Below, one piece after another: positions 39,061 through 47,738 of a DNA stretch of 64,000 bases. Every line of letters begins with the position of its first letter. Position 1 is the stretch's first letter. The position numbers were made by a program, and so were the translations under genes. Under the pieces are notes generated by a model, which was not told the DNA's origin, ran no database searches, and worked only from the letters and a program-made list of their open reading frames with translations. Location: the NCBI RefSeq assembly GCF_004114375.1, contig NZ_CP034691.1, positions 53,217-117,216 on the forward strand, given 5' to 3'. The DNA is from Halorubrum sp. BOL3-1 (GTDB lineage Archaea; Halobacteriota; Halobacteria; Halobacteriales; Haloferacaceae).

Positions 39061-40728
39061 ATGTCGCGCAAATGGACCCTCAAGTATCTCCGGAATGGGT
39101 TCGTTGACGAGGTGAAGCAACTGCGAGCCGAGCAGGGCTACAATACGAACGAGAAGCCGACCCACAAGTGGCTTCGACAGAATGGATTCGGATACTTCCT
39201 CCAACGTGTCCGCGACCTCAACATGCGTCCTGATGAGTGGCTCCTCGAGGAGTGTGGCTTCGAGCAGTCGAGCAAAGACTACCCGTGTAGCAATCCCGAA
39301 ACAGTCCGGCGCGTCGAAAGCTGGCTCAAGTACGAAGAGGAGGTTGGCGAGCGGATCAACGGGACGAGTATCTCGACAGCTCGGACACACATCCGGCGCT
39401 CAATGGAAATCGCCAAGGAGACGACCGGAACGAGCGACATCTTCGAGCTGGGCCGCGGCGAGCGTGAGGTCTGTTTCAATCGCGCGGAGCAGCTGATGCG
39501 GGGGTTCAAGGACGAGTTCAATAGTGGCCAGACGAAGTACAACTACGCGACGACGCTTCGCGATCTTCTCGCACGGATGGAGGAGAAAGACGTCATTGAC
39601 CACGACCCGCTGACGTCGCTGGTCGGGATGTCTGGCTGGGCCGGAGATTCGACACCAGTCACAATTGCGCCCTCTACATCGCTCGTAAAGGCGTACTTCG
39701 ACGCCTGCGAAACCCGAACGGAGCAGATGGTGATGATCTGCCTAGCCGTAATGGGGTGGCGGCCAGCTGACTTCTGTGATCCGGAGGCGATCCGCGGCAT
39801 CCACTTCGACGGGGAGCGCCCCTACGTCGAATTCACAGATGAACGAAAGAACGGCCCCAGCCTCGTCCCGATTATTCTGTGCCAAGACTTCATCGAACAG
39901 TGGGTGCGGCTCGTCAAAACGGTGCCGGGCAACGACACAGCGCTGTTCCCATCTGATGGTTCCGATGACGGGGCGCGGTCGACGCAGTGGGTTCGAAATA
40001 CCGTCAGAGCGATCGGAGAGCGCGTCGACGAGACGCTTCGCAACGGTGAGAAGCCCACCCCGAAGCACTTTCGCAATTTCTGGTACACCGAGTATACTGC
40101 AGCGTACTCCGAGTTCCGTCGGGACAATAACTTCGCAGCCTCAGCGCAGGGGTCACAGTCTGACCGCATCCCAATCTCATCGTATAATGATCCTCTCATG
40201 GGTAGCTGGTTCGACACGTTCGAACAGTTCGCCCACACCAAGCTATCGGTCCCGGTTGAGGACCTCGAGCCTGCCGACGAGATCGGCAACATCGACATCG
40301 GCGATATCGATGGAGACGCGGCGTTCGACCTCGTCGAGACGGCTAGACAAGCTACACTAGAGGGCTGGGAAGGTGCGAAGGCGTTGTTCCCCGCTGGGGC
40401 TGCTGCCTATCTCACGAGCTACGCAGGCATCGCTGCTGGCCGAGTAGCAACTGCGTGGGGTCAGGCAAAGCATGACGGGATGACACTCCACCCAGACTTC
40501 GAGCACTACCCCAACATGAGCAAGAAGCGGCAGGCGGGGTTGGGAATAGGGCTCGGTGTGCTCTTCTCGATCGAACTTGGCTACCTGTACATCATCGGGA
40601 TGTTCGGGGAAATCGCCTCCGGAGACATGACAGCGTGGCTCCCGATCGTGTTCGCGGTCCTATGGTGGATCTGGCTGTTCGATTCCGAGTTTCCTGACCG
40701 TGAGGAAGCGCTCGAAGCGCTGAGGTAG
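39061..40728 (+). CDS. Integrase-like protein fused to membrane segments
   Basis: 555 residues from Met39061 (the frame is open further upstream, without better evidence). Residues about 1-400 look like a tyrosine recombinase: an N-terminal SAM-like helical region, then GWRPADF (box I Arg), VEFTDERKNG (beta-hairpin Lys) and PTPKHFRNFWYTEY (box II-like, but the H-x-x-R spacing is not canonical). The active-site Tyr is not clear. The C-terminal 140 residues have three hydrophobic segments (about 440-465, 497-520, 528-545) that should span the membrane. A membrane-bound recombinase-like protein is unusual; it may have a non-recombinase role. Confidence 0.65.
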   Translation: MSRKWTLKYLRNGFVDEVKQLRAEQGYNTNEKPTHKWLRQNGFGYFLQRVRDLNMRPDEWLLEECGFEQSSKDYPCSNPETVRRVESWLKYEEEVGERINGTSISTARTHIRRSMEIAKETTGTSDIFELGRGEREVCFNRAEQLMRGFKDEFNSGQTKYNYATTLRDLLARMEEKDVIDHDPLTSLVGMSGWAGDSTPVTIAPSTSLVKAYFDACETRTEQMVMICLAVMGWRPADFCDPEAIRGIHFDGERPYVEFTDERKNGPSLVPIILCQDFIEQWVRLVKTVPGNDTALFPSDGSDDGARSTQWVRNTVRAIGERVDETLRNGEKPTPKHFRNFWYTEYTAAYSEFRRDNNFAASAQGSQSDRIPISSYNDPLMGSWFDTFEQFAHTKLSVPVEDLEPADEIGNIDIGDIDGDAAFDLVETARQATLEGWEGAKALFPAGAAAYLTSYAGIAAGRVATAWGQAKHDGMTLHPDFEHYPNMSKKRQAGLGIGLGVLFSIELGYLYIIGMFGEIASGDMTAWLPIVFAVLWWIWLFDSEFPDREEALEALR

Positions 40729-40729
40729 G

Positions 40730-40990
40730 CTACCGCCTCTCCCACTCGCCAACCTCTTGAGCGTCGGTGTCGACCCGAGCGGTGACGCCGCACGAACAGT
40801 GGATACCGACGGACTTCGTGTCCATGGTGATCGCCCTTGTCGTGTCGCCACAGCCCAGGCAGTCGACGTCGTTGAGTGCTTCTGTCGCCACATCATCGAG
40901 TTCGCCGGCCTCGATGTGCGAGTATCGCTCTCGAACCATCTCCTCTGAATTGTCCAGATACCGGGCCGCCACCGCGACCTTTTCCCTTGT
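40730..40990 (-). pseudogene. C-terminal fragment of an XerC/D-like integrase
   Basis: Reads VAVAARYLDNSEEMVRERYS followed by HIEAGELDDVATEALNDVD and a CxxC pair. This matches the end of the intact integrase at 46437-47738, where the active Tyr lies in EEQVREAYQHIEA. The rest of the gene is missing. It is convergent with the membrane-fused integrase-like gene; the stops are 1 bp apart. Confidence 0.75.
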
Positions 40991-41086
40991 CCTAGAGGTA
41001 CCGCTCGAACGAGTCGGAGAGGGAGGGCACTGGTGTTCGTTCTGTGGATGTAGTCTGGTCCATAGTGCTCTCTTGAGGTATCCAGG

Positions 41087-41596
41087 TCAGTCACACAGAC
41101 AGACGCCACCTTCCCGAATCTGGCTCACTGCGAACTGATGAACTGCGCTGGCCAGGTCGGTCATTGCTTCCGCCTGTTCTTCAGTTGGACGTCCGCCGCC
41201 GTAATAACTCTCTGTGCGGTTCTCGCTGTAGAGGTCCTTCATTGCCTCTGCTGTCTCCCGCTCAAACAGCCCGATCTGGTGAGCACGCTCGTAGCTGAAT
41301 TGGTGGTCTTGAAAGTCCTGAAGCGTATCGTTCGTCATCGCGAGTGTGTACGCCTCGATCGACCGTTCGATAGCGCCGAAGCAGACCTCGATGACGGCCG
41401 TGTAGTACCCGTCCTGTGACTGGAGGGTGTCAACAACCTCGAGGAGGCGACAGGCTTTCGTCAGTTGAGTCTTCCAATCTTCGTCGGCACTAATCCCGTC
41501 CTCGAACGCTGCCCGACCGCGTCCGACCATCTCGAAGGCATCCTGTGCGCGGTTGAGTGCTGTGAGTACAGCGTCCGGGTCGGAACCGTTACTCAT
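41087..41596 (-). CDS. HEPN-type partner protein of the MNT gene
   Basis: 169 residues, all helical. Its ATG overlaps the end of the upstream nucleotidyltransferase gene (ATGAGTAA), the arrangement of HEPN-MNT toxin-antitoxin pairs. Long helices (DWKTQLTKACRLLEVVDTLQ, AIERSIEAYTLAM) fit a HEPN bundle. The usual R-x4-6-H ribonuclease motif is not evident. The nearest segment is NRTESYY (about 127-132), with Tyr where His would be expected. In characterised pairs the HEPN protein is an RNase toxin that the MNT partner inactivates by adding AMP to a Tyr. Confidence 0.72.
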   Translation of the reverse strand: MSNGSDPDAVLTALNRAQDAFEMVGRGRAAFEDGISADEDWKTQLTKACRLLEVVDTLQSQDGYYTAVIEVCFGAIERSIEAYTLAMTNDTLQDFQDHQFSYERAHQIGLFERETAEAMKDLYSENRTESYYGGGRPTEEQAEAMTDLASAVHQFAVSQIREGGVCLCD

Positions 41597-42296
41597 CGGC
41601 GGCTCCTTCCTCCAAGAGGAGGTTTTCGACGGTTTCGAAGTCACTCGTCTTGTAGACCGGAATTCCTGACACGACGATCTCTCGGATGTCCTTAGTGTAG
41701 GCCCGAATCGCCTGGACAGCCTCGACGTCGATATCGTAGGCGTATCGGTTCCCATCGAACTCCGTTTCTTCAAGATCACGGGCAATGGCGTTCGCTTCGC
41801 GTTGGCTTTCAGCTCGCCCAGAACGGGTTAGCACCCAGAGATCGATATCACTCCGTCGGTCAGCCTCGCCCCGAGCCACACTCCCATACAGGATGATACC
41901 AACGACGTCGTTGATATTCTCACGAAGTTTCGTAACCGCAGCTTTGACCGGTCGGTGATACTCTGACTGGGGAATTCGGAGAATCGGATCGTCTGGAATA
42001 GACAGGCGCTGTCTGTTGATCTGGACAAGTCGCTGGTTGCTTTCAGGAGAGTCAAGGACCAGGTCGTTCGCGCTAAGAACGTTTACTGCCCGTCGGACGG
42101 ACTGATGTGAGTGACCGATCTGTGTCGCGAGCTCTCGCAGTGAGAAGTCACTGAATCGGTGATTCGTTAAAAACAGGAGGACATCGCTCGTCGCTTTGTG
42201 TTTGAATAATGCCGGATCTGAAGGTGGTATTGAAAGCGAAATGGTCCCCCCAGGCGAATTCTGGCTATCCATCTCACGGTTCATATGCCGTCTCAC
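41589..42296 (-). CDS. MNT-type nucleotidyltransferase with winged helix (antitoxin)
   Basis: 235 residues. A winged-helix domain (about 30-95; FSLRELATQIGHSHQSVRRA) is followed by a minimal nucleotidyltransferase domain: LYGSVARGEADRRSDIDL at about 136-153, with the GS motif and the metal-binding D-x-D, then a third Asp in YDIDVEAV. It probably AMPylates the HEPN partner encoded next, with an 8-bp overlap. The winged helix would autoregulate the operon from the palindrome at 42320-42341. Starts at Met5 or Met9 are possible. Confidence 0.85.
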   Translation of the reverse strand: MRRHMNREMDSQNSPGGTISLSIPPSDPALFKHKATSDVLLFLTNHRFSDFSLRELATQIGHSHQSVRRAVNVLSANDLVLDSPESNQRLVQINRQRLSIPDDPILRIPQSEYHRPVKAAVTKLRENINDVVGIILYGSVARGEADRRSDIDLWVLTRSGRAESQREANAIARDLEETEFDGNRYAYDIDVEAVQAIRAYTKDIREIVVSGIPVYKTSDFETVENLLLEEGAADE

Positions 42297-42319
42297 GGAC
42301 CACTACTATAAAAACATTA

Positions 42320-42341
42320 TATGTGAATTGGGATTCACATA
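42320..42341. promoter_or_regulatory. Palindromic operator upstream of the MNT/HEPN pair
   Basis: TATGTGAAT-N4-ATTCACATA, a perfect 9+9 inverted repeat, 24 bp before the MNT start. A TTTTTATA box on the minus strand (about 42306-42313) lies between. It is well placed for autoregulation by the winged-helix MNT protein. Confidence 0.75.
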
Positions 42342-42384
42342 AACATTCATCTGCCAGCAGCGGACGTACGGAGAACGAGATCCG

Positions 42385-42924
42385 TCACCTCAGGGACTCA
42401 CCACGTTCAGTCGCTGGGGCCAGAAAGTCCCACTCTCGGATAGCAAAACCCACAATTTCGATTCGTCGCCGGAGCTGTTCCCACTCACGTGCGATCTCTC
42501 GGCGACGATTCTCTTCGGTGACGTCGAGTCTCTGGCCGGCAGTCGTCCCGCGAAGCTGGTTCGGCGATTCGACATCGAACTCAGCCTCCCATTTTCGGAT
42601 CTGAGCGTTCATCTCAGTGAGCCGTTCGGTGAGGTCTTCGACGGTATGGCCGCTGTCCCGGAGGCGTATGGCCTCGTTGAGCGCTTGCCGACGATAATCA
42701 GGGAAATACGTCATGTTGGCCCCGGTGTCGTCGCGGTGGAGGACACCGTTCTCGACGAGACGTTCAAGGGCACGCTTAGTTGGCTCGTGTGACCAGTTCG
42801 CTTCGGAGGCGATCCAATTTGCTGTCCGCGGCTCTGAAATCTGCCGGGCGATCATTCGTACCCGGTCTTCACCCGTGGGTTGCCGTTCCATCGGGCCTTC
42901 AGAACTTGATTCACCTCCGGTCAT
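42385..42924 (-). CDS. DUF7342-like winged-helix regulator
   Basis: About 179 residues from Met42924 (MTGGESSSEGPMERQPTGED). A winged helix spans 20-75 (TANWIASEANWSHEPTKRAL, ERLVENGVL), followed by a helical region (LNEAIRLRDSGHTVEDLTER, MNAQIRKWEAEF). This matches a common haloarchaeal regulator family (DUF7342). An in-frame Met further upstream (42978) is less likely, since the first residues there are not conserved in composition. It reads in the same direction as the MNT/HEPN pair. Confidence 0.78.
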   Translation of the reverse strand: MTGGESSSEGPMERQPTGEDRVRMIARQISEPRTANWIASEANWSHEPTKRALERLVENGVLHRDDTGANMTYFPDYRRQALNEAIRLRDSGHTVEDLTERLTEMNAQIRKWEAEFDVESPNQLRGTTAGQRLDVTEENRRREIAREWEQLRRRIEIVGFAIREWDFLAPATERGESLR

Positions 42925-43068
42925 ACACCACCGTTCGTGCGGTGTCGTAATATAGGTCCTAGACATCTGGTCTATCACGAAGGCTGTCCTCGTAGAACAC
43001 GCAGGCTCGGCTGAGCCCAGCCTACGAGCGGGAGATTCAGGGATTCTGGGACTGTTATTAAGGTATTG

Positions 43069-43094
43069 TAGAATAGTTTTCTATTTTAGAATAG
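43069..43094. repeat. Par-flanking 26-bp repeat, downstream copy
   Basis: Begins TAGAATAGT and ends TTTTAGAATAG; 23 of 26 bases match the copy at 44517-44542 on the other side of the par operon. A further CACACTATTCATTAGATTCT follows it. Candidate centromere (parS) or operator. Confidence 0.65.
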
Positions 43095-43098
43095 CACA

Positions 43099-43500
43099 CT
43101 ATTCATTAGATTCTAAAGAAGCGGATTCGCGGGCTTGTCCGAACCGTTCCGCCACTTCGTCAACGAGGTCTTCCTCCACGACAGTTCGGAGGAGCGCGTC
43201 TGTCATCTCTCGAACGACGATGTTCTGGTAGCCCTGCTGGTTGATCTCGCGTTCCAATTCGTACTTCAGCCAAGAATCGAAGTCCTCGATCGTAGTCTCA
43301 CGGGCATAGAAGGGGCGCTGTTTGGCAGCCTCGTAGCTGAACGCAGTATCGGTTATCGGATCCCGCGGCTCCACTGAGTCTTGAGTAGAGGTATCTTCCG
43401 TCCTCTCCGGTTCGGACGCCTCATCCGTGTCCTGTGGTTCGTCGTCCGGTTCATCTTCAAGCGTCTCTCCGAGGTCGGCAAACGGATCGTCCTCAGTCAT
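43099..43500 (-). CDS. ParA partner protein (candidate centromere-binding)
   Basis: 133 residues from Met43500, overlapping the parA stop by 8 bp (ATGACTGA). The N-terminal 60 residues are very acidic and disordered. The C-terminal half is folded (FSYEAAKQRPFYARETTIED, WLKYELEREINQQGYQNIVV, LLRTVVEEDLVDEVAERFGQ). It has no ParB or RHH motif that I can identify. Position directly after parA and the repeats on both sides make it the likely adaptor that binds DNA and stimulates ParA. Confidence 0.75.
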   Translation of the reverse strand: MTEDDPFADLGETLEDEPDDEPQDTDEASEPERTEDTSTQDSVEPRDPITDTAFSYEAAKQRPFYARETTIEDFDSWLKYELEREINQQGYQNIVVREMTDALLRTVVEEDLVDEVAERFGQARESASLESNE

Positions 43501-44431
43501 GCCGAACCACCTCCCCGGTCTTGACGATGTGCGCCAACTCATCGAAACACTTCAGCTGGTCACAGTCGGGATCGTAATCTAGCAGTGGTTTGCGCTCACC
43601 GTAGGCCTTCGTGATGCTGGTACGGTCCCGGATCCCTGGTGAGGGTTTGAGATCGCCGGTGTCGACGGCCTCCCAGTCCGTGATCCGCGCGAAGTTCGGG
43701 ATGCGGTCCTGAAGGTTATCGTGCGAGTTGAGGCGTTCGAGGAGCTGCCGATCCTGGGTCTGCTGGTCGATACGACCGCTCAGCATATTCGGGACGAGCG
43801 CCAGCACGTCAACGTCCATGTGTTGACGGAGCGGGGAAATCTGCCGCTCAATAGTTCTCTCAAGGCCGGCTATCGCCTCGTTTCCAGGTGCGAGGGGAAG
43901 GACTAAATTTGCCGTCGCGACCAGCGCGTTGTCCGTGAGTCGGGACCGGTACGCCGGTGAATCTGTGACGATGTAATCATAGGTGTTCCCGAGAAGTGGG
44001 TCGACGACTTCTCGCTTGAGCAGCCCAGAGGGCTGGAAGACATCACCGACAACAATCTCTCGCTCAACCTGTTCGAGGTCCTCGCTGGAGGGGAGAATAT
44101 CAAACTCGTAGCCGGTATCATAGACGACAGAGGTTGGATCAGCATCGTCGAAGAAGACATCACCAATAGTCTCCTCCGTGTTGTGATATTCGTCGTCATA
44201 GCCTAATCCGACGGATGCGTGACCGTTTGGGTCAAGATCAATGAGGAGAACGTCATGATCTTGAGCGGCCAGCTGTCGGGCGAGGTTGACTGCGATCGTT
44301 GATTTACCAACGCCTCCCTTCAGCATACAAACCGACACTGCGCGAGAATTCCCGTCGGTCTGTACCGAACTATATGGGCTATTTGGGCTATTTGTGCTAT
44401 CTGTACTATTTTTTCTATCTGACGCATTCAT
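43493..44431 (-). CDS. parA: ParA-type partition ATPase
   Basis: 312 residues. A Ser/Asn-rich leader (1-30) precedes the deviant Walker A KGGVGKST (about 39-46), which includes the signature Lys. Switch regions follow: DLDPNGHAS (about 65-73) and TDSPAYRS (about 158-165). ParA forms nucleoid-bound, ATP-dependent gradients that segregate plasmids or chromosomes. It has the partner gene downstream and related AATAG repeats on both sides. The start codon lies within a 9-bp tandem repeat (44370-44441), so the leader residues are its translation. Confidence 0.92.
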   Translation of the reverse strand: MNASDRKNSTDSTNSPNSPYSSVQTDGNSRAVSVCMLKGGVGKSTIAVNLARQLAAQDHDVLLIDLDPNGHASVGLGYDDEYHNTEETIGDVFFDDADPTSVVYDTGYEFDILPSSEDLEQVEREIVVGDVFQPSGLLKREVVDPLLGNTYDYIVTDSPAYRSRLTDNALVATANLVLPLAPGNEAIAGLERTIERQISPLRQHMDVDVLALVPNMLSGRIDQQTQDRQLLERLNSHDNLQDRIPNFARITDWEAVDTGDLKPSPGIRDRTSITKAYGERKPLLDYDPDCDQLKCFDELAHIVKTGEVVRHD

Positions 44432-44441
44432 ACTATTCGAC
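44370..44441. repeat. 9-bp tandem repeats over the parA start
   Basis: CTATNTGNN units start at 44370, 44379, 44388, 44397, 44406 and 44415, with a break at 44424 and a last unit at 44433, all on an exact 9-bp period. They code for the first residues of ParA and continue upstream of the start codon. Period and place suggest a centromere or operator. Confidence 0.7.
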
Positions 44442-44516
44442 TGTATTATCTCCTCTCGACTTAAGTCTATGGTGAATAGTTTAAATAGCGTACTATCTCA
44501 TACGACAAGGTTATTT

Positions 44517-44542
44517 TAGAATAGTATTCTATTTCTGAATAG
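44517..44542. repeat. Par-flanking 26-bp repeat, upstream copy
   Basis: Begins TAGAATAGTATTCTATTT and ends GAATAG; counterpart at 43069-43094. Further AATAG half-sites lie at 44473-44500. Confidence 0.65.
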
Positions 44543-44808
44543 ACTAGATAGATGGGTAGAACGTAGGATCAGGAAACAAGAACTACGCCCAGTTCTAGTC
44601 GGCGCTGGCGATGCTCGATGGATGTACGGAGTTGATCTCGGCGTCACATATTGAGAGACAGAACGAGCACAGACGACAGGAACTCAACTAAAGAGTGGGC
44701 TTGTCAGTAGACTCCTGATCTTCTGATTCTCTCGACGAGTTGCGGACACGACAGCGCTACATCCCATGGCAAACGTTTATAGTTTCTAGTTTCGTAACTC
44801 TATACAAG
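44543..44808. other. Intergenic, promoter region
   Basis: About 265 bp; no gene. A TTTATA-like box (about 44778) precedes the winged-helix gene by about 30 bp. Confidence 0.4.
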
Positions 44809-45432
44809 ATGAGCTACGATACAGAACATGTGCGAAACGCGGGAGACATTCCAGAGATGATCACCGGAATCCCCACATTCACAGAATTACTTCAGAACCC
44901 GTCTCTTGCGAGTCTCTATACTTCGATTAGACAGTCAGGGACTGCTACGGGTCCTGAACTCGTTGAAACAGCGACCGTCTCGAAGAAGACCGTATACGAC
45001 TATCTCCATAAACTGGAGCAGGCAGGCCTGATCAGCACGGTTAATGACGATGTCGGGACCGCCCGATACACTGCTGAAGGGTTCGAACTGACGCTGACGG
45101 TCCGCGAGACGGAAGTCTCGGTCACTCCCGAGCTCATTGAGGTAATCGCGCAAAAGAACGAGTTCCCAGCGATTGAGCGGGTTCTCGACGACCATGGAAT
45201 CGTCACGTTCGCACTCGCATACGATCTCGTAATAGCACACAGTGAGGGGGAGGTCACAATTCGGCAGATTGCGAGCCTCACAGACCTGTCGTCGGGAACT
45301 ACGTATGACCTCGTCGAAGCGCTCTACTCGATTCTCGATATCGGGGACGACGAGTCAAGTCCGACAACGTACACACCAAGTGATTTCGATGACGACGAGG
45401 GCGATCTCCTCGAAGGACTCACCGACAACTAG
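44809..45432 (+). CDS. Winged-helix regulator (DUF7437-like), antitoxin-type partner
   Basis: 207 residues from Met44809 (MSYDTEHVRNAGDIPEMI). First winged helix at about 25-85 (TGPELVETATVSKKTVYDYL, HKLEQAGLIS); second helix-turn-helix-like segment near 150-185 (EVTIRQIASLTDLSSGTTYD). The tail is acidic. It ends 14 bp before a PIN-like gene. The same pair order is common in haloarchaea, and it behaves like a regulator/antitoxin with a nuclease toxin. The name DUF7437 is from memory of family features. Confidence 0.72.
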   Translation: MSYDTEHVRNAGDIPEMITGIPTFTELLQNPSLASLYTSIRQSGTATGPELVETATVSKKTVYDYLHKLEQAGLISTVNDDVGTARYTAEGFELTLTVRETEVSVTPELIEVIAQKNEFPAIERVLDDHGIVTFALAYDLVIAHSEGEVTIRQIASLTDLSSGTTYDLVEALYSILDIGDDESSPTTYTPSDFDDDEGDLLEGLTDN

Positions 45433-45446
45433 ACCGCGTTACGAGG

Positions 45447-46004
45447 ATGTATACTGCGAATATTGCGGATACGGTGATGTTTCAGAATTTATGGAAGTAC
45501 CCTAATCCACGTATACAGTCGCTCAAGCGTGTCGTTGAGGAAGCCGGAACTGAAATTTGGGTACCAACAGCGGTCTATCACGAACTGGCGGATACTGGGA
45601 GTGCCGATTCGCCGACAAATCCGTACCTCGATACGGCTATCGAAGAGGGATGGCTTCGGGTAGCTACACCGCTGCCAGGTGATCGCACCAAGGGGTTCGA
45701 TCGTAGCGCTGGGCCGGTTGAGAAAGTACGGTTCGTTGCAGATGAATTTCTCAACCAGCAGAGCAAGTATCCAGAGACGAACAACTGGCAGGATGCAGCG
45801 GTAGTCGCGTTGGCAGTTCGATTGTTCGATACAAATGCCCGAATTCGCGTGATCACCCACACAGCGGATGAAAATCTGTCAGCTGCGTGTGCGCGTATTC
45901 CTCCTGAATTCGGGTACTACGATATCAAGTCCCGATACTACAACCCGCCCCAAACAGCAAAGGCTGAGTTCCCAACTGTTGACCGACTTACGTGGGATGG
46001 GTGA
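45447..46004 (+). CDS. PIN-like nuclease, candidate toxin
   Basis: 185 residues. Pattern IWVPTAVYHELADTGSADSP has the Glu expected in the second acidic position of PIN domains. NNWQDAAVVALAVRLFDTNA supplies the third Asp, and RIRVITHTADENLSAAC the last strand and helix. The first acidic residue (normally D at the end of strand 1) is less clear. PIN domains are Mg-dependent RNases, often toxins of VapC type. Co-transcribed with the winged-helix gene just upstream. Confidence 0.7.
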   Translation: MYTANIADTVMFQNLWKYPNPRIQSLKRVVEEAGTEIWVPTAVYHELADTGSADSPTNPYLDTAIEEGWLRVATPLPGDRTKGFDRSAGPVEKVRFVADEFLNQQSKYPETNNWQDAAVVALAVRLFDTNARIRVITHTADENLSAACARIPPEFGYYDIKSRYYNPPQTAKAEFPTVDRLTWDG

Positions 46005-46067
46005 TTTTAATTTAGAAGTATCCTATGAACTACTGGGAGTGGATTGTCCTCGAGTACAGCAGTTCAG

Positions 46068-46345
46068 TCACTCGTTATGGTCAATATACCCGGCTTCCCA
46101 TTCAGCCCGTGCCTCGATCTCTCTCGTGCCCCGGCGGGTAGTGGTGTATTCGTTCGTCGATCGCGTTGACTTTTTTCGATGAGTCCCTTCTCAACGAGCG
46201 TATCGAGATTTGGATAGAGCCGACCGTGATGGATCTCTTTTTCGTAGTAGTCTTCGAGCTCGTCTTTGATTGCGAGTCCGTGGGGGTCATCGAGGCCGGC
46301 AACTACGTACAGCAGATCTCGCTGAAATCCGGTGAAGTCATACAT
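46068..46345 (-). pseudogene. PadR-like regulator, frameshifted near its end
   Basis: From Met46345: MYDFTGFQRDLLYVVAGLDD, then YEKEIHHGRLYPNLDTLVEK and GLIEKSQRD, a PadR-type winged helix. Near 46150 one base is missing. In the corrected frame the sequence continues TNEYTTTRRGTREIEARAEW and AGYIDHNE to a stop at 46068, exactly as in intact family members. The uncorrected frame gives an unrelated tail. It may be a pseudogene or a recent frameshift. Confidence 0.8.
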
Positions 46346-46436
46346 GCCGTAATCTACGTATCCGTGTTTTGAAATACTACTGATCTGGGGATATAGAGGA
46401 GCCATACAACAAAAGCCAATTAGGTAGTTGAGACAG

Positions 46437-47738
46437 CTACTGGTCACTGACCCGCTGGTCGGTCTGTGAGAATGCCTCGGTCGCCATATCGGCGCGTTCA
46501 GCCGCTTCGATGTGCTGGTACGCCTCGCGGACCTGTTCCTCACTGTTGTCGAGATACCGCGCCGCAGCGGCGTAGCCGAATTGCCGAACGAGAACCTCGC
46601 CGACACCACGCCGACCACCATGGAGTTCGAGGTAATCGCCATCGAGAGAGAGGTCCAGCTCGTCGCGACGTTCGGCGAGCACGTCGTGGGTCCAGAGCCG
46701 CTCCATGATCGACCGCGCGCCGTCCGTGGTGAGTGGCTTCGGCGCGTCGAGATCGTGTTCAGCAGCCACGATCAGGTCTGGAGCGCCTGCCCGGACGCGT
46801 TCGATCTCATCATCGTCGAGGCCGGCGTCGGCGAGCCCCTCGGTAACGTGTGAGGCGAGCGAGGGTCGGTGGAGCGTCGTGAACACCGGCCACGAGTCCG
46901 GCACCTCCAGTACCTCGGCGTACCGTTTCAGCGGCGTAATGACGGGTTCAGGCAGCGACGCCTCCTTCCACTCACGACTCTTCGGGAACACGGTGACGCT
47001 GCTGTCCGCGAACGACACGTCACGCCACCGAATGCCGTTGCGGCCTTCACGATCCTCTTTCGGTGCGGAAAGGAACTCCGAGCCACGCAGGCCGGTGTAA
47101 GCGACAACGTATACGAGGGCTTGCTCGCGACACCGCTGGTACGCTGTGAACCGGGCCTGCTGTTTGGCCTGCCACAGCTCACTCTCAGGATCACCGCGAT
47201 CTGTGTGGGGAACCTCGATCGCACCGAGTTCGTCGAACGCTTTGGAAACGCGGCGGTCCACGAACTGCGTGATCAAGTCTCGGTGAATTGGTTCCCATGC
47301 TTGTTGATCACCTGGACGTCGACCGTCGTTTTCGGGGAGTGGATCTTCGGCATCTGACTCGCGAGCGTAGTGGCGTGACAGATAGCCTTGTGCGTGTGCC
47401 CAGCCGCACCACGAGGCGACGTGGGCGTAGTAGGTGAGCACTGTCCCGGCGGCGTACCCAGCAGTCGAGAGGTACCGTGCGTAGTCCGAGAAGACCGTCG
47501 TGTCGAGATCCGCGAACCGAATGGTATCGTTGTCGACGACGCCGTCCCATGACTCCGGCGGTGACGCGTTCGCTGAATCAGCGGTCTTTCCGAGGCACCA
47601 GCGGCGGAATCGATTCAGCTCGCGCTCGGCGTCGGTTCGGTACGCGCCCTCCTCGCCAGCGTCGCCCTTCCCCTTGTCTGTGAGGTACTTCGTGAACGTA
47701 TCCTCGATCGGTGTCTCGACGGAGCGGCGATCCGTCAT
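46437..47738 (-). CDS. XerC/D-like tyrosine recombinase (integrase)
   Basis: 433 residues. The N-terminal SAM-like core-binding domain (about 75-145) is followed by the catalytic domain: R218 in AYTGLRGSEFL, Lys in VFPKSREWKE, H373-x-x-R376 in LELHGGRRG, and Y407 in EEQVREAYQHIEA. The set is complete apart from the usual His/Trp position, where an aromatic or Tyr residue may serve. It may integrate or resolve this replicon. No flanking att repeat was found by eye. A 3' fragment of a related gene lies at 40730-40990. Confidence 0.9.
   Translation of the reverse strand: MTDRRSVETPIEDTFTKYLTDKGKGDAGEEGAYRTDAERELNRFRRWCLGKTADSANASPPESWDGVVDNDTIRFADLDTTVFSDYARYLSTAGYAAGTVLTYYAHVASWCGWAHAQGYLSRHYARESDAEDPLPENDGRRPGDQQAWEPIHRDLITQFVDRRVSKAFDELGAIEVPHTDRGDPESELWQAKQQARFTAYQRCREQALVYVVAYTGLRGSEFLSAPKEDREGRNGIRWRDVSFADSSVTVFPKSREWKEASLPEPVITPLKRYAEVLEVPDSWPVFTTLHRPSLASHVTEGLADAGLDDDEIERVRAGAPDLIVAAEHDLDAPKPLTTDGARSIMERLWTHDVLAERRDELDLSLDGDYLELHGGRRGVGEVLVRQFGYAAAARYLDNSEEQVREAYQHIEAAERADMATEAFSQTDQRVSDQ

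Noticed and set aside
40730..40990. Zinc-binding small protein starting at the internal Met
   Set aside because: The segment matches the C-terminus of the XerC/D-like integrase, so it is better read as an integrase fragment.
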